From Balanoglossus misakiensis (Eukaryota; Hemichordata): 64,000 nucleotides of DNA. The translations under genes were made by a program, and so were the position numbers. Shown in pieces: positions 1 through 10,429 of the stretch. The stretch spans positions 11,346,001 through 11,410,000 of the forward strand of contig CM082588.2 of assembly GCA_040954595.2 (NCBI GenBank), read 5' to 3'. The notes beneath the pieces were generated by a model. The model saw nothing but the letters and a program-made list of their open reading frames with translations. It did no database searches and had not been told where the DNA came from. The number at the start of each line of letters is the position of its first letter. The stretch's first letter is position 1.

Positions 1-60
1 AATATTATTGACATGTAGGATTTCAATTTTATGATGTAAGAGTATTTTATAATATCTCAC

Positions 61-232
61 CGGGACTTCAGTTGTCGCTGTAGTATTTAACCCAAGTTTA
101 ACTGTGCCACCCACGTCCATGCATGGCAAGGTTTTCTCTCCCAAAAGTTTCAGTTTGGTATCCCAGTTACCATCAGTTGCACTTACTCCACGCCTTCTAA
201 GTTGAATGCGATTTACCATCACAGGATTCATA
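61..232 (-). pseudogene. Inverted, decayed copy of RPA-like exon 3
   Basis: Read on the minus strand, this segment matches the plus-strand exon at 4635-4841. It starts after a CACAG acceptor with TATGAATC, shares the AAACTTGGG, GGCACAGTTAAA and ACAGCGACAACTGAAGT blocks, and ends at a GTGAGA donor. It is about 35 bases shorter than the other copy because a block in the middle is missing, which shifts the frame. Its orientation is opposite to the exon-1 and exon-2 pieces at 709-1515, so this is a rearranged relic and not part of a working transcript with them. The homology to the second copy is directly visible; the RPA-like label is inherited from that copy. Confidence 0.6.
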
Positions 233-354
233 CTGTGGTGCAAAGACAATTAAAAACATCGATTGTAAATCATTTAGTAGTGATACCATTGTGACCAAAC
301 CTTGTTTTAAAATACATGTAATCTGTACTCGAAACTATCATTTTTTTTCTTTCT

Positions 355-685
355 AGAATATTAGAACGCGCTCAAAAAGAAAAATGCGACCTGTAAGCGA
401 GTGCCGCGTTTCAATTGGCACTGACGATAAACACCGCCACTCGGAGATAAAATCAACGTTTTTTTTTATAATGCAAGTGAACGCATGGAGGCGGCCATAT
501 TGAATTTAGGTTACATCCCAAGACATTCCGACTGGGCTTCAGGTGGATTCGGGAAAGGTCTCTAAAACATAATTGGTCATCCAATTTTGTATACTAAATT
601 TCTAAAAATGTAGGACATGGGAGGTTAACATACCCACAAGGACTACAGGGCCCAGGCGTTTCGGGGTGCGATTGTTACGTACCTT
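355..685 (-). repeat. Inverted repeat A, left arm (intron-1 sequence)
   Basis: The reverse complement of this stretch matches 946-1272 and, in part, 4218-4450. Shared blocks include the exon/intron junction AAGGTACGT, CGCACCCCGAAAC, TTAACCTCCCAT, CTACATTTTTAGAAATTTA and the CGGCACTCG block. With 946-1272 it forms a fold-back around the broken exon-1 copy at 709-945. Confidence 0.7.
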
Positions 686-708
686 AGCTCCATCATCTGC
701 AACCATGC

Positions 709-945
709 AGCCAAGGCGTGGCAGTGAAATTGTGCCTCATTGAGGATACAGTCTAGATCCGGAATTCAGCCAACGGCAAACTGTTTAGCGTGCCTTGTAT
801 GCAGCAGGATGGCAACGTTCTGGAACTTAAATTCTGGAAAGAAAATCCGAAATAGCTGAACAGATAACAGAAGAGAGAATACATACAGCTCCGCAACTTT
901 TCCACTGGAAGATATAATACCATTTGCCTCTATGATAGAGCAAAG
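709..945 (+). pseudogene. Broken copy of RPA-like exon 1
   Basis: Closely matches 3984-4217 of the better copy, including the C-terminal codons for YDRAK and the donor GTATGT at 946. Three in-frame stops are visible relative to the other copy: one TAG near 750, then TAG at the codon that reads TGG in the right copy, and TAA four codons later. There is also a 3-base insertion. The initiating ATG region is replaced by the end of inverted repeat A. It cannot encode the OB-fold domain as it stands. Confidence 0.65.
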
Positions 946-1272
946 GTATGTTATAATCGCACCCCGAAACTTATGGGCCTTTTTTTTGCCGTAGTCATTT
1001 CGGGTATCTTAACCTCCCATCTTCTACATTTTTAGAAATTTACTCTACAAAATTGAATGACCCATTACATTTTAAACACCTTTCCCGAATTCAACCGACG
1101 CCTAATCGGAAGGTCTTCGGATGTAATCCAATATGGCAGCCTCCATGCGATCACGTACATTGAAAATCCATTGATTTCATCGCCGATTACCGATGTTTAT
1201 CGTCAATACCGATTCAAACGCGGCACTCGTTTACAAGTCGCATTTATTTTTGATCGCGTTCCAATATTTTAA
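946..1272 (+). repeat. Inverted repeat A, right arm (intron-1 sequence)
   Basis: Follows the broken exon-1 copy and is the reverse complement of 355-685. The first 230 bases recur in direct orientation at 4218-4450 after the intact exon 1, so the sequence is best read as intron 1 of the OB-fold gene, present three times. The 71-aa ORF inside it (1057-1272) has no independent support. Confidence 0.65.
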
Positions 1273-1374
1273 ACAAACTAGATTACTGATAAAAATGCTC
1301 AAAATTTTTCCTCCAAATGCCACCTTTACGGATTCAGTCACACAACTTACAGACTACGCCAAACTTTTTTCCAG

Positions 1375-1515
1375 ATCATACCTTGCGGGCGAAAAGCGAT
1401 GGATATACCTGAAAAATTGGTAACAGAATTTTATCATCCGCCACAAATAATGATATCAGAAGTCGAGATATCTCCACAGAAGAAGAGGGTGTGCGTTGTA
1501 GGAAAAGTCCATGAT
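1375..1515 (+). CDS. RPA-like OB-fold protein, exon 2 (isolated)
   Basis: A 141-base, 47-codon open segment lies between an acceptor with a good pyrimidine tract (TTTTTTCCAG, ending 1374) and a GTGAGT donor at 1516. Both boundaries are phase 0, matching exon 1 (3948-4217) and exon 3 (4635-4841), which are also phase 0. The frame contains MISEVEISPQKKRVCVVGKV, the kind of beta-strand-rich start expected of an OB fold in replication protein A large subunits. No copy of this exon is seen between the two exons of the right-hand gene copy, so the complete exon set is split between the two copies. The exon call is from sequence; function is inferred. Confidence 0.5.
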
Positions 1516-1540
1516 GTGAGTACTGTCAAATGTTGCACAA

Positions 1541-2035
1541 ATAGCCGTTAAACCTGAAATATAGATTGAAAGTGGATATTGTTTTACACAATTTTTGAAC
1601 ATTGAAGTAAAGTATTAGAATGATGGAATCCGATAAAAAAAGTGAGTTGGTAATTTCGGCATCCGACTTCGTTATTAAAAATGGAAAGGTTTGCGATTCG
1701 GTTCAAGTAGTATTTGCAAGTTTGAAAGGAAATATTTCATTGAAGTACAGTGGCAACTACTGCATTATTGAGAATCTTTGAAATGTTGATGAACGGAGAC
1801 TTATAATAGAATAAATAAAAACCTACCTTTAACGGTGTTAGGGTTACTACACCTGACAGACCGCTGGTCTGCGTCCGACCGATTCTGAGCTCCTAGCTCT
1901 TGTGGAGACATGCGGAGGTACAGCGGGTTAACGGTTAGGAAGTGTTGATGAAAGGAATGATTAATTACATAGGCCAATCAGGATCCTGGAGTTAGATATT
2001 CGAGTGAAATGGTGGAAAAACGGGAATGCCGATTG
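1541..2035. repeat. Inverted repeat B, left arm
   Basis: Reverse complement of 3470-3948. Shared landmarks include the TTAAACCTGAAATATAGATTGA block, TTACTTCAATG, the AACGAAGTCGGATGCCG block, TTAACCCGCTGTACCTCC and CTCCTAGCTCTTGTGGAGAC. The two arms face each other across about 1.4 kb. The right arm abuts the first coding exon of the OB-fold gene, so B is probably its promoter or first-intron region, duplicated in inverted orientation. Confidence 0.75.
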
Positions 2036-3469
2036 GTTCAATTTAACCGGAGGGAAATTGCTACATTATATGACGTCAGTTGCGAACGATAATGCATATA
2101 TTAAGCTAAGGTTGAATCCGGTTTTTCCATCAAGCACAACCATATTTCAGTCATATAAAAAACGAAGAAAATAACACTAAAAAAATATTTCCTTTTTAAA
2201 AACTTCACTATAGCATTATTATAATGATGTACGTCGTACATAAAATGATACACGTGACATCTTCTTGTTCAGAGTTTTAAAACAGGTAGAGAATGCCCAT
2301 GGGTAACCCGAAAACACACAAACCGGGTAAAAAATGAAAGTCCTGCGAAGGCCAGGAGTATACACTGAAAAATTACAATAAATCTAGTACAAAAGTTTGT
2401 ATCCTCACGAATAATTAACTCTGATTGCATAAGTTTATTTCCGTCTCATTACCTTCTGAAAGCAAATCACTCACTTGCCGGTAAAAGTTGAGTAAAATAC
2501 TACATCTAAACTGCATAGCGATGGCGGCCCATAAAAATAATTGCCCAGTGTCCCACTCGCAATGCACAACTTTTTAGGCCAAGTGCTAATGATATTCGAA
2601 TTTTCGAAGGTTACGCAATATACACATACATGTATAAATATTAATTTATGAACAATTTCCAGTGTTCACGCTGGGATTTCTTTCGTTCTAGTTTACTCGT
2701 TATATAATGTACCAATTCCCTCCGGTAAGTTGAGCCGATTCCCATCACTTTGAGCCAATCGATATTCATGGTTTTTCAGCATTTCAGTCGACTATATTTA
2801 CACCTGTTGCATGTCTTTGCAGTTTTTGACTTGACGCTTACAACCGAGTCGCACCGCACGCAGTACTATCTTGTTGTCTTCATGTTTAGTTGTTGTTTTG
2901 CGCACACTATTTGCACAAAAATATCTGCTCGTTTTGTTATCAACGATCGAGTATATGTTAGGAAGTCCGACATAGAGAACTTTGTTCTAAATATTCAATG
3001 CCCCACAAATGATATACTAGACTGCTCGACACAACACACCCCAGCCATACTCCATTAGTACACGCCACAAACACCGTATTTATACAGCCTGAGGGATTTC
3101 AGCTTCGAACTTATTGCCCAATCATATTCGACTATTTCCAACCAATCCCCTTCTGACTAATTGACCAATCACACGCTTCGAGCATAATTTCCAAAAAAGG
3201 GAAAACTAACGAATTTGCTACATCTTTCCGGTTTCATCTTCAACAGTTTCTAACATTTTTTTGGACCCCCCCCCCCCTCGATAAACACCCATACTCAAAG
3301 GGTAACTTCATTTAATTGTCAGTAAATAAAATCAATTCACAGTCTTATTACATGTACTATTTATAATATACTCAAATTTCCACTACAAAATATCTGTATA
3401 TGTGCGTTAAATTCTGAAATCTTTCCACCCAAACCTCTAGTTATGCAAATTTAAATTGCTGTCTGTTGC
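2036..3469. other. Spacer between inverted repeat B arms
   Basis: AT-rich sequence without a supported gene. A 102-codon ORF at 2750-3058 has no recognisable motif, and nothing around it supports coding. A C11 tract lies near 3270. A stretch near 2335-2482 resembles the BEL LTR further right (annotated separately). Confidence 0.5.
2335..2482. mobile_element. Possible old relative of the BEL LTR
   Basis: Order and wording resemble the LTR at 53564-53892: AGTCCTGCGAAGGCC (compare AGTCCCACGAACGCC), AATTACAATAAATCT, then a loose AACTCTGAT, TTTCCGTC, and CAAATCACTCACTT near the end. The similarity is patchy and covers under half of the LTR. It would be a diverged solo LTR or fragment of a related family; this is a tentative call by eye. 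Confidence 0.3.
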
Positions 3470-3948
3470 GTTCGCCTACGGTTTCTCATTTTCGGACATT
3501 CGAATCTAACTCCTGATTGGCCTATAAACTTATTTCTTTCATCAACACTTTCTAACCGTTAACCCGCTGTACCTCCGCATGTCTCCACAAGAGCTAGGAG
3601 CTCAGAATCGGATGAACGAGACAAGCGGTCTCTCACGTTTAGTAACCGTAACGCCGTTAAAGGTAGGTTTTCATTGATTCTAATAAGTCTCCGTTCAACA
3701 ACATTTCAAAGATTCTCCATAACCCAGTAGTTGCCACTGTGCTTCAATGAAATATTTCCTTTCAAACTTGCAAATGGTAACCGAATCTCAAATCGCAAAT
3801 CTTTCCATTTTTAATAACGAAGTCGGATGCCGCAATCACCAACTCACTTTTTTATCGGACTCCATCATTCTAATACTTTACTTCAATGTTCAAAAATTGT
3901 GTAAAACAATACCCACTCTCAATCTATATTTCAGGTTTAACGGCGTTA
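3470..3948. repeat. Inverted repeat B, right arm
   Basis: Partner of 1541-2035 in reverse orientation. It ends in TTTCAGGTTTAACGGCG, directly before the ATG of the OB-fold exon 1, and includes the likely splice acceptor for that exon. Confidence 0.75.
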
Positions 3949-4217
3949 TGGCATCCCCGGCTCCCGGTCCCTCACCCCTAACCAGCCAAGGCGTGGCACT
4001 GAAATTGCGCCTCATGGAGGATGTCGAGATCCGGAATTCCGCCAACGGGAAACTGTTTAGCGTGCCTTGTATGCAGCAGGATGGCAACGTTCTGGAACTT
4101 AAATTCTGGAAAGAAAATCCGAAGTGGCTGAACAGATTACAGAAGGGAGAATACGTACAGCTCCGCAACTTTTCCACTGGAAGAGATAATACCATTTGCC
4201 TCTATGATAGAGCAAAG
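3934..4217 (+). CDS. RPA-like OB-fold protein, first coding exon
   Basis: The exon begins after a TATATTTCAG acceptor. ATG at 3948 opens 90 codons ending in YDRAK at a GTACGT donor (4218), phase 0. The product has a short Pro-rich lead, then VALKLRLMEDVEIRNSANG and later LELKFWKENPKWLNRLQKG, a pattern of alternating strands ending in a region for ligand contact that resembles OB-fold domains of replication protein A (RPA70-like, single-stranded DNA binding). The next exon, as seen at 1375-1515 in the other copy, is missing here. This could be a host RPA paralogue or a transposon-borne RPA-like gene, since some eukaryotic transposons such as animal Helitrons carry RPA genes. The family assignment is inference from pattern. 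Confidence 0.55.
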
Positions 4218-4634
4218 GTACGTTATAATCGCACCCCGAAACTTATGGGCCTGACTTTTTTTTTGCCGTAGTCATTTTGGGTATCTTAACCTCCCATCTT
4301 CTACATTTTTAGAAATTTACTCTACAAAATTGAATGACCCATTACATTTTAGAGACCTTTCCCGAATTCAACCGAAGCCCAATGGGAAGGTCTTCGGATG
4401 TAATCCAATATGGCAGCCTCCATGCGATCACGTACATTGAAAATCCATTTATATGATACAACCATGCCTTGTCAACTCACCTCGGGTCAAAATTACTGCC
4501 ATCGATTCATCATTTTGCAGTTCAAATTTTAAAAAGCAACTGACAAAAAACAACCACTCTTGCACTATTTCTCCACAACATTTACTACTCGTAATTATTA
4601 ACATTCAATGTTTTCCATTTTATTTCCACTACAG
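4218..4634 (+). other. Intron of the RPA-like gene
   Basis: Runs from the GTACGT donor to the TTCCACTACAG acceptor. The first 230 bases are a third copy of repeat A; then the similarity ends abruptly near 4450, where the other copy goes on to exon 2. The break suggests a deletion that removed exon 2 from this copy. Confidence 0.5.
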
Positions 4635-4841
4635 TATGAATCAGTGACACATACATCGAATTCTACAAAGAGACGTAAACTGACCATAACTGATGGCACA
4701 AGAGATGCTGAAGTCAACCTTTGGGGTGAGAAAACAGCGCTGCCACTGGATGTAGGTGCCACAGTTAAACTAGGCCCATTGGTTATCAACAGATATAAAA
4801 CATCGTCCACATTAAATACAACAGCGACAACTGAAGTGGAG
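4635..4841 (+). CDS. RPA-like OB-fold protein, exon 3
   Basis: A 69-codon exon between a CTACAG acceptor and a GTGAGA donor, phase 0 on both sides. It encodes KRRKLTITDGTRDAEVNLWG, which matches the usual beginning of an RPA70 DNA-binding OB domain: a basic strand, then the 'D-G/S-T...V-x-L-W-G' strand. ALPLDVGATVKLGPLVINRY follows. A diverged inverted copy sits at 61-232 with the same splice signals, which supports this exon boundary over simple read-through into the next ORF. If exon 2 is truly missing, joining exon 1 to exon 3 keeps frame but removes a strand pair of the fold, so the product may be non-functional. Confidence 0.55.
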
Positions 4842-4857
4842 GTGAGACATAAAATAC

Positions 4858-5840
4858 TGTTCCTGATGCTCCGTGAGAACTGTCAAGTAGCCACGGTTCT
4901 AGGCGACATAGGATGGATGTCCACGGTACGGGAGGAGGCCATGCATGTATACGGGAAGGAAAAGACCGAAGCCAACCTGCCCGTACCATCCGACGCAGCC
5001 ATAAAAACCTGCACACTACCTCGGGAGTTCAATCCAGGCCGCGTACGTGGGGGATTCGTTGGCCATATCTCCCCGCAAGAGCCCACAAGAACCACCACCG
5101 CAGCTGACGACCTGGAGGAAACTTTGAGCATCTTCTGGGATCCGCAGCTGGAAAAACAGGTACTCGGTGGCGACAAGGACCAGGCGATGGAGGTGTTGGA
5201 AGGGCCAGACCCACCCCGCACCCGTGTATCACCCCCAATAGCAGTAGCGAGAGACGGGGGAAACCAACGGCTGCTGCAGGAGCCATCACCCCCACGCCAA
5301 GAAATGCTGCCGCTGCAGTCACTGATCAACCCATTGGAGCTGGAAGCGACGTTGGAGGCGGGGGAATATCTAATCCCCTGGGAACTTCGACGCCACCCCG
5401 GCAGCCATACTAGGTCTAGATCCCCAACCCGGTCGCCGCGACCGGAGCGTTCTCGAGAGGAAAGGCGGGACCGCCCACCTTCCCGTGAACGACCATCCTT
5501 TTCACGCTGGGGAGATCTCAGCCCCAGACGTCGATCACCGATCCGGTATCCGACGCCGGAACCACCCAAAGAAGACGAACGCCGCTGGAGGAGCGCCAGG
5601 CCGGCCCGAAGGAGCCCCCTATCCTCTGTTCCACATTACTCATCAGGCCCTTCTCCATGTCCGTTCCCGGGAGGCCGGAGGTCCACGCGCAAACTGAAGA
5701 AACACGCCTTTCAGTGCCACCTTCCAGTTATTTTTACTGAGAAGCCGGTAGTATTCCGCGAGCGGGACGCGGTGGAGGCGTTAGAGAAACTCACCTATAC
5801 TGGCTGTGTGGTCCAGGAAATGAAATACCCGACCTGCTAG
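4858..5840 (+). CDS. Arg/Ser/Pro-rich reading frame of unknown origin
   Basis: The frame continues past the OB-fold exon 3 donor and stays open to a TAG at 5838. Composition changes sharply at about 4858: the segment is clearly GC-richer than its neighbours, and the inverted exon-3 copy at 61-232 continues with unrelated AT-rich intron. The protein starts with REEAMHVYGKEKTEANLPVP and has a Pro-rich middle. A charged segment near 5400-5620 contains RSRSPTRSPRPERSREERR and SPRRRSPIR, giving an RS-like low-complexity stretch. No domain is recognised. It may be a gag-like or structural region of a transposon that landed in the intron, or a captured host exon. The true start is unknown because there is no ATG with clear support. 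Confidence 0.35.
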
Positions 5841-6300
5841 ACTTCTATATCCGCAGGGGCGGACCTGGACGGATCCCTACGGAATCCTTTTGTTCACCGG
5901 AGTCCATGGTGATGATGAAGCGCCTGTGCGTCTTCCAGGGGTGGGAGGTGCCGAACATGTTCCGACTGAGCTCCCCCACCACACCAGCGATTCTCATCCA
6001 CTGGCGTGTCCTTAGCATACTGCTGAGGTGGGTATCCCAATCACGACAGGAAGAATTCCGGGAAATCCGACCTCACCGGAAAACATCATCAATCCGGACA
6101 CAGCAACCAGAGAGGACGGGGGCGGAAGCAGTCGCACAGAATCCATCGACGCAGGGGGAGCGAGGACGCGCCAGGGGGTTTTGATGCATTTTTTATCCCC
6201 CAAGCGTGCGCGGAGGAGTGCCGAGTGGAAGACGCGCCCACCACCATAGATGACCTCACTGACTACGATGTTGGTGTCCCCCCCCCCGCATGTTTAAAGG
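5841..6300 (+). other. GC-rich continuation after the RS-like frame
   Basis: Keeps the GC-rich composition of the upstream frame and holds open frames in two phases (for example 5906-6184), suggesting decayed or frameshifted coding sequence of the same inserted segment. The composition returns to AT-rich after a C10 tract near 6285. Confidence 0.35.
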
Positions 6301-7619
6301 TTTCTATAGAAAAGCATTGTTGAGGTTCACAAAACTTTGAAGAAGCTTTGCAACCCTAACTTAGGCCAAAGATTTGAATGTTAAGGTTTCACAAACGTAG
6401 TTACAGCTGAGGTTCAACTAAGACTAGTATAAGAGGCTTCAGCACGCCAAGTCTTGTAGCAAGCTTCAACACAAAGCTTTTTGCAACATTGTTCAAAGCG
6501 TTGTCAAAGGTACTGCACAACCCTGGTGAAGTTGTGCTATATTTTCAATTAAATGGCTTAAGCCATTTGTCTCTCCAACCAGAATTGCACCAGAGTTAAA
6601 TACACACAGCTTGAAATTGTAAAATGTTGCAAAATCAAACGATCACATCCTTACACCTATTATTAGAACCAGAAGTTGAGTCAAAATTTTCCTACCAAGA
6701 AATTTTCTTTCCTATGAAGTTTTTTGCTTATTGGCATTCATATGGGAGCCTAGACCTATTCCAGCTGAGTTGCCAAAATGGCAATGTTGGACAATTCTTC
6801 TAATATGCATGATCAAAAATGGCCGCCAAATACCTTCTCTAAAATAAAACTTGGCCCTTTTTTCTCAAAATTATGTGTAATATCTAAAATTTCAGGATTT
6901 GCATCCATATTGGTTATGTATTGCAAATATGGCAGTGTTTGGCAACTTTTCTATTTTGCATAATCAAAAATGGCCGCCAATCACCACTAAAAGTGAAATT
7001 TTGCCATGTTTCCCAAAATGATGCGCAATATCGTATTTTCAGGATTAGCACATTCATATGGGTACCTTTAACAATACAACTGTGTTGCAAATTTGGCAGT
7101 GTTACCGTACTAATCATGAAGCAAGGAAGTGCAACCTCTGTATCCCAAATATATGTCTATCCCCACTGATAGGAGTCACAAAGAGCCAGCCCCTCTGCAT
7201 CATCCTGTTCCTCAATCTCACGATGGGAATCCTTTTCAGAATTCCGACCTCAAAACATCCAGGGATTCACCATCATTCACCACACCCTCGTCAGTATCCA
7301 CCATGTTTAGATCCAATGCCTGAACATGTTGTCTCTTTATCTATGGATTGCGTTAAAGGCCAGTGGGAGTTTCATCTCCTTTTTTTGCAATTTTGACCAT
7401 TTTTATCTGGTGCATAATGCTAGAGTACATATCATCCATACAGGATGATGCATGTACAGTGATGGGAAATGTATCAATCCACTCCTGCACTAGATTTGCA
7501 TACAGTGCCATACCTTTTAGGGCTATTTTCTTGACCCTTTTGATAGTCTGCTGGCCAAAAGTGGCTGGCCAAAGTGGCCAGCAGAGACATTCTTCCAATA
7601 CCCTTCATAGTGCCAACAG
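6301..7619. other. AT-rich repeat-bearing stretch without genes
   Basis: No coding region is supported. 6545-6690 is a partial copy of a dispersed repeat also at 9905-10060, 28600-28745 and (inverted) 18040-18180 and 34320-34450. Its marks are CAGCTTGAAAT, AAAATGTTGCAAAAT and TTAGAACCAGA. 6775-7110 holds two degenerate units with AAAATGGCCGCCAA, related to the 160-bp tandem repeat at 34930-35770. The final 500 bases look unique in the window. Confidence 0.5.
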
Positions 7620-8324
7620 ACAAGGCTTGGATATACAACCTGTGTTGCTTGTAAGGCACACATCTCCAATTGGTACATTGGGCCAATTATACTGTACATG
7701 TACAGCTAGGAAAAAAATATACTTCATCATAGTTTCCATGGTCAGCAGCTTCAATAACTTGTTGCCTTTTCTTACTGAACATTTAGACTTATAAAGAAGT
7801 ATAACAAGAATAAAGTTGTCCAATTAGTGTTGGCAGGGGGGTGGGGGATGTGTTCTCCCATACATAGGTGTATAGGTATGTAGTCTTTAAGAAAAACTTG
7901 GGGTAAATGACCAGAAAATTTGACTTATAATACAAATAGGTCGGGTTTTGGGCATTTACACGTGTTGATGTTATCGACTGGGGCGACAGACTACCATCCG
8001 AAAAAATTTCAAGTACCCCCCCCCCCCCCTCGGGTGCCGGCCAGTGGGATGGAGGTGATAGAAACTGTTGCAGATACAATAGAGGCCTACAACCTGAAAA
8101 CCTTCTGGCTTTAACCGAGGACTTGCCATTAAAGATACCTGTAGGCCCCTATATGCTGCTCCCACATACACTCCCAGTCCTAAACCTTGCATCTGATTTG
8201 TGGTGCAGATGAAGAATTAAGATTGGCTTGACAATTAGCACACTTAATTGCCTGTTATGAGATATAATACATACAATCATGGGACAAGAATGGCAAAAGT
8301 CAAATTATCCAGCAGGTGTTTGAA

Positions 8325-8700
8325 TTATGCAAATTAGAGCAGTTGTCTAATATTGCCATGTCAACCATGTTGAAATTGTTTTAGGTACCCATATTAATGG
8401 AAACCCTGCAAATTCGATATTACACACCATTTAAAACAAATATGGGAAATTAACATGTTAGAGAAATTTGGCGGCCATTTTGGATTATGCAAATTAGAAC
8501 AGTTGTCTAATATTGCCATGTCAACCATGTTGAAATTGTTTTAGGTACCCAGGAGAGTTGAATGAAAATGCCATTTGCAATGCAGTTGTCTTGTATTGGG
8601 TGCCCATATTAAGGCATTCTTGAAAACGAAACATTATTCATCATTTTGACGCAAACAGAAAAGGTGTTCAAATGCAAATTAGAAGAGTTGCCCAACCCTG
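8325..8700 (-). repeat. 160-bp tandem repeat, left-arm copy
   Basis: Two to three degenerate units with a 160-base period; TCTAATATTGCCATGTCAAC recurs 160 bases apart, at about 8348 and 8508. It is the inverse of the longer array at 34930-35770. Each unit carries a TGGCGGCCA-like core. Confidence 0.65.
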
Positions 8701-9078
8701 CCATATTTGCAATACAGTTGTAGTGACTGTCAACTCGACTACAGACAGTCTCGATGAACACAAGACATGATCCCAATTTGCAAGCTGAGTTGAAACTGAC
8801 TGCTGCAGTAACTTAGCTGTGGGAATGTCTTGTGTGATTTAAAACAATGATGACCAAATTTAACACAGTTTCTCTGAGGTAACCATTTAGCTTTCGTGAC
8901 TAAGTTTGTTTAAGAATCCTTTATTCTACCCAAGGAACAAATTTCCTTAGAATTTCACAGCTGAGACACAGTTTACAGATATACAAAAAGTGCGTACTAC
9001 AAACATAAGAAATTGTTTGCATTTTTTTTCTGATGGCAATGCATTTGACTGTAAACAGACATTGACGTCCTTTAGTAA

Positions 9079-9899
9079 GGGACTGTTCAGTTTTGGTGGA
9101 GGGGGGGGCAAAAGTTTGTGTCATTGGTTTTCAAAATCAGGCCGACACCCCCTTCAACCAGGACCAAAAAAATGATGACCCCCCCCCCCTTTGACAGGAC
9201 CAAAATATGATGACCCTCCTCCCACCCTGAAAACATTCGCCATCCTTATCTTATGTACACTGACTGTATGCAATAAAGGTAAAGGGTCTCCTCACACCTC
9301 AATTCTAAATTTCTTAAAGAAATTTATAATTTGAAGTGTATAATAGTATAGCGTTGCAATAAAGAAGTCTATGGATAAATTAAAAGGACACGTCAATACA
9401 ATAGTTGGTAGAATTGGTAAAACAAGAAAAGTGGAAGGGGTGGGTGTACGTAGGACAATTTTGTAAAATACAATTAATGCATTTTAATGAACTCATAGGC
9501 AAATTAACTTAATGTTGGGGAGGACAAATTTGACTTTTGCCACTCAAAGTTAACATCAGTGGGGGTGGGATGGCAAGTATTCTGCCCTGGTACACTATAT
9601 GTGGCGAAGAAATAAGGGGATGGGTGTGGGAGGGGATGTCCCCCTTCCACATAAGAAAACTTTGTAAAATATGTAGCTCAAAGTTGCATTTTAATGAAGT
9701 CAAAAGCAAATTATCTCAATGTTTGAAAGGACCAATTTTACTGTTGCCACTCCACTCAAAGTTAGCATCGGTGGGTACATGTATATGACCTCCCCCCTAA
9801 ACGTTTGAAAAAAAGATGACTCCCTCTTTTGGATTTCAAAATTTAAGTGACCCCCTGGATTTTGCCAGCCTCCCCCCACCGTAAAAACTGAATGGTCCC
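9079..9899. mobile_element. Non-autonomous DNA transposon, PIF/Harbinger-like ends
   Basis: An 821-bp insertion interrupts a repeat whose uninterrupted versions are present near 28585 and, inverted, near 34470 and 18190. The ends are inverted: GGGACTGTTCAGTTTT at the left, and AAAACTGAATGGTCCC at the right, whose complement is GGGACCATTCAGTTTT. A TAA triplet flanks each side (9076-9078 and 9900-9902), fitting the 3-bp target duplication of PIF/Harbinger elements. The interior is C-tract-rich (GATGACCCCC repeats) and has no transposase frame. Element presence is well supported; the superfamily rests on target-duplication length and end bases only. Confidence 0.65.
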
Positions 9900-10429
9900 T
9901 AAGCGCTATTTTGTCAGTGAAATGGCTCCATTATTATCCCTCCAACCATAGTTGAAACGGAGTTAAATATGTACAGCTTGAAATCATAAAATGTTGCAAA
10001 ATTGAACCAAGAGTTTGGTCAATGATCAAGTTCTTACAGCTATTACTAGAACCATACAGTCTCAGCGAACAAGAGACATTGGTCCGATTTGCAAGCCGAG
10101 TTGGAACTGACTTTGCCTGCACACAGATGTGCCAATTTCAGCGAATCTTATCGTATTTAAAAATGAATATGGAGAATTGTTATCTGTGTTCCTATTGCTA
10201 GCCTACATACATGTAGCTGTTGTCATTCTAGTGTTTTTTTTTCTGTATACCAAAATTGTCTGGACGATGAGCATGCAGAATTTTTCTGATGCTTCTTACT
10301 GGCAGAAGGACCACCAGTTGCAGATTTTCATTTCTACGGCACAAGGGAATTTTATACTTTGCGTGCAAATATAAATCCTGTTAAATTCTATATATTCTTT
10401 ATTGGGGATTCAAAAGTATAATAATAATT

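Noticed and set aside
4883-5569. 228-codon minus-strand frame
   Set aside because: Antisense shadow of a GC-rich plus-strand frame with RS-type codons, which leaves the complementary strand open.
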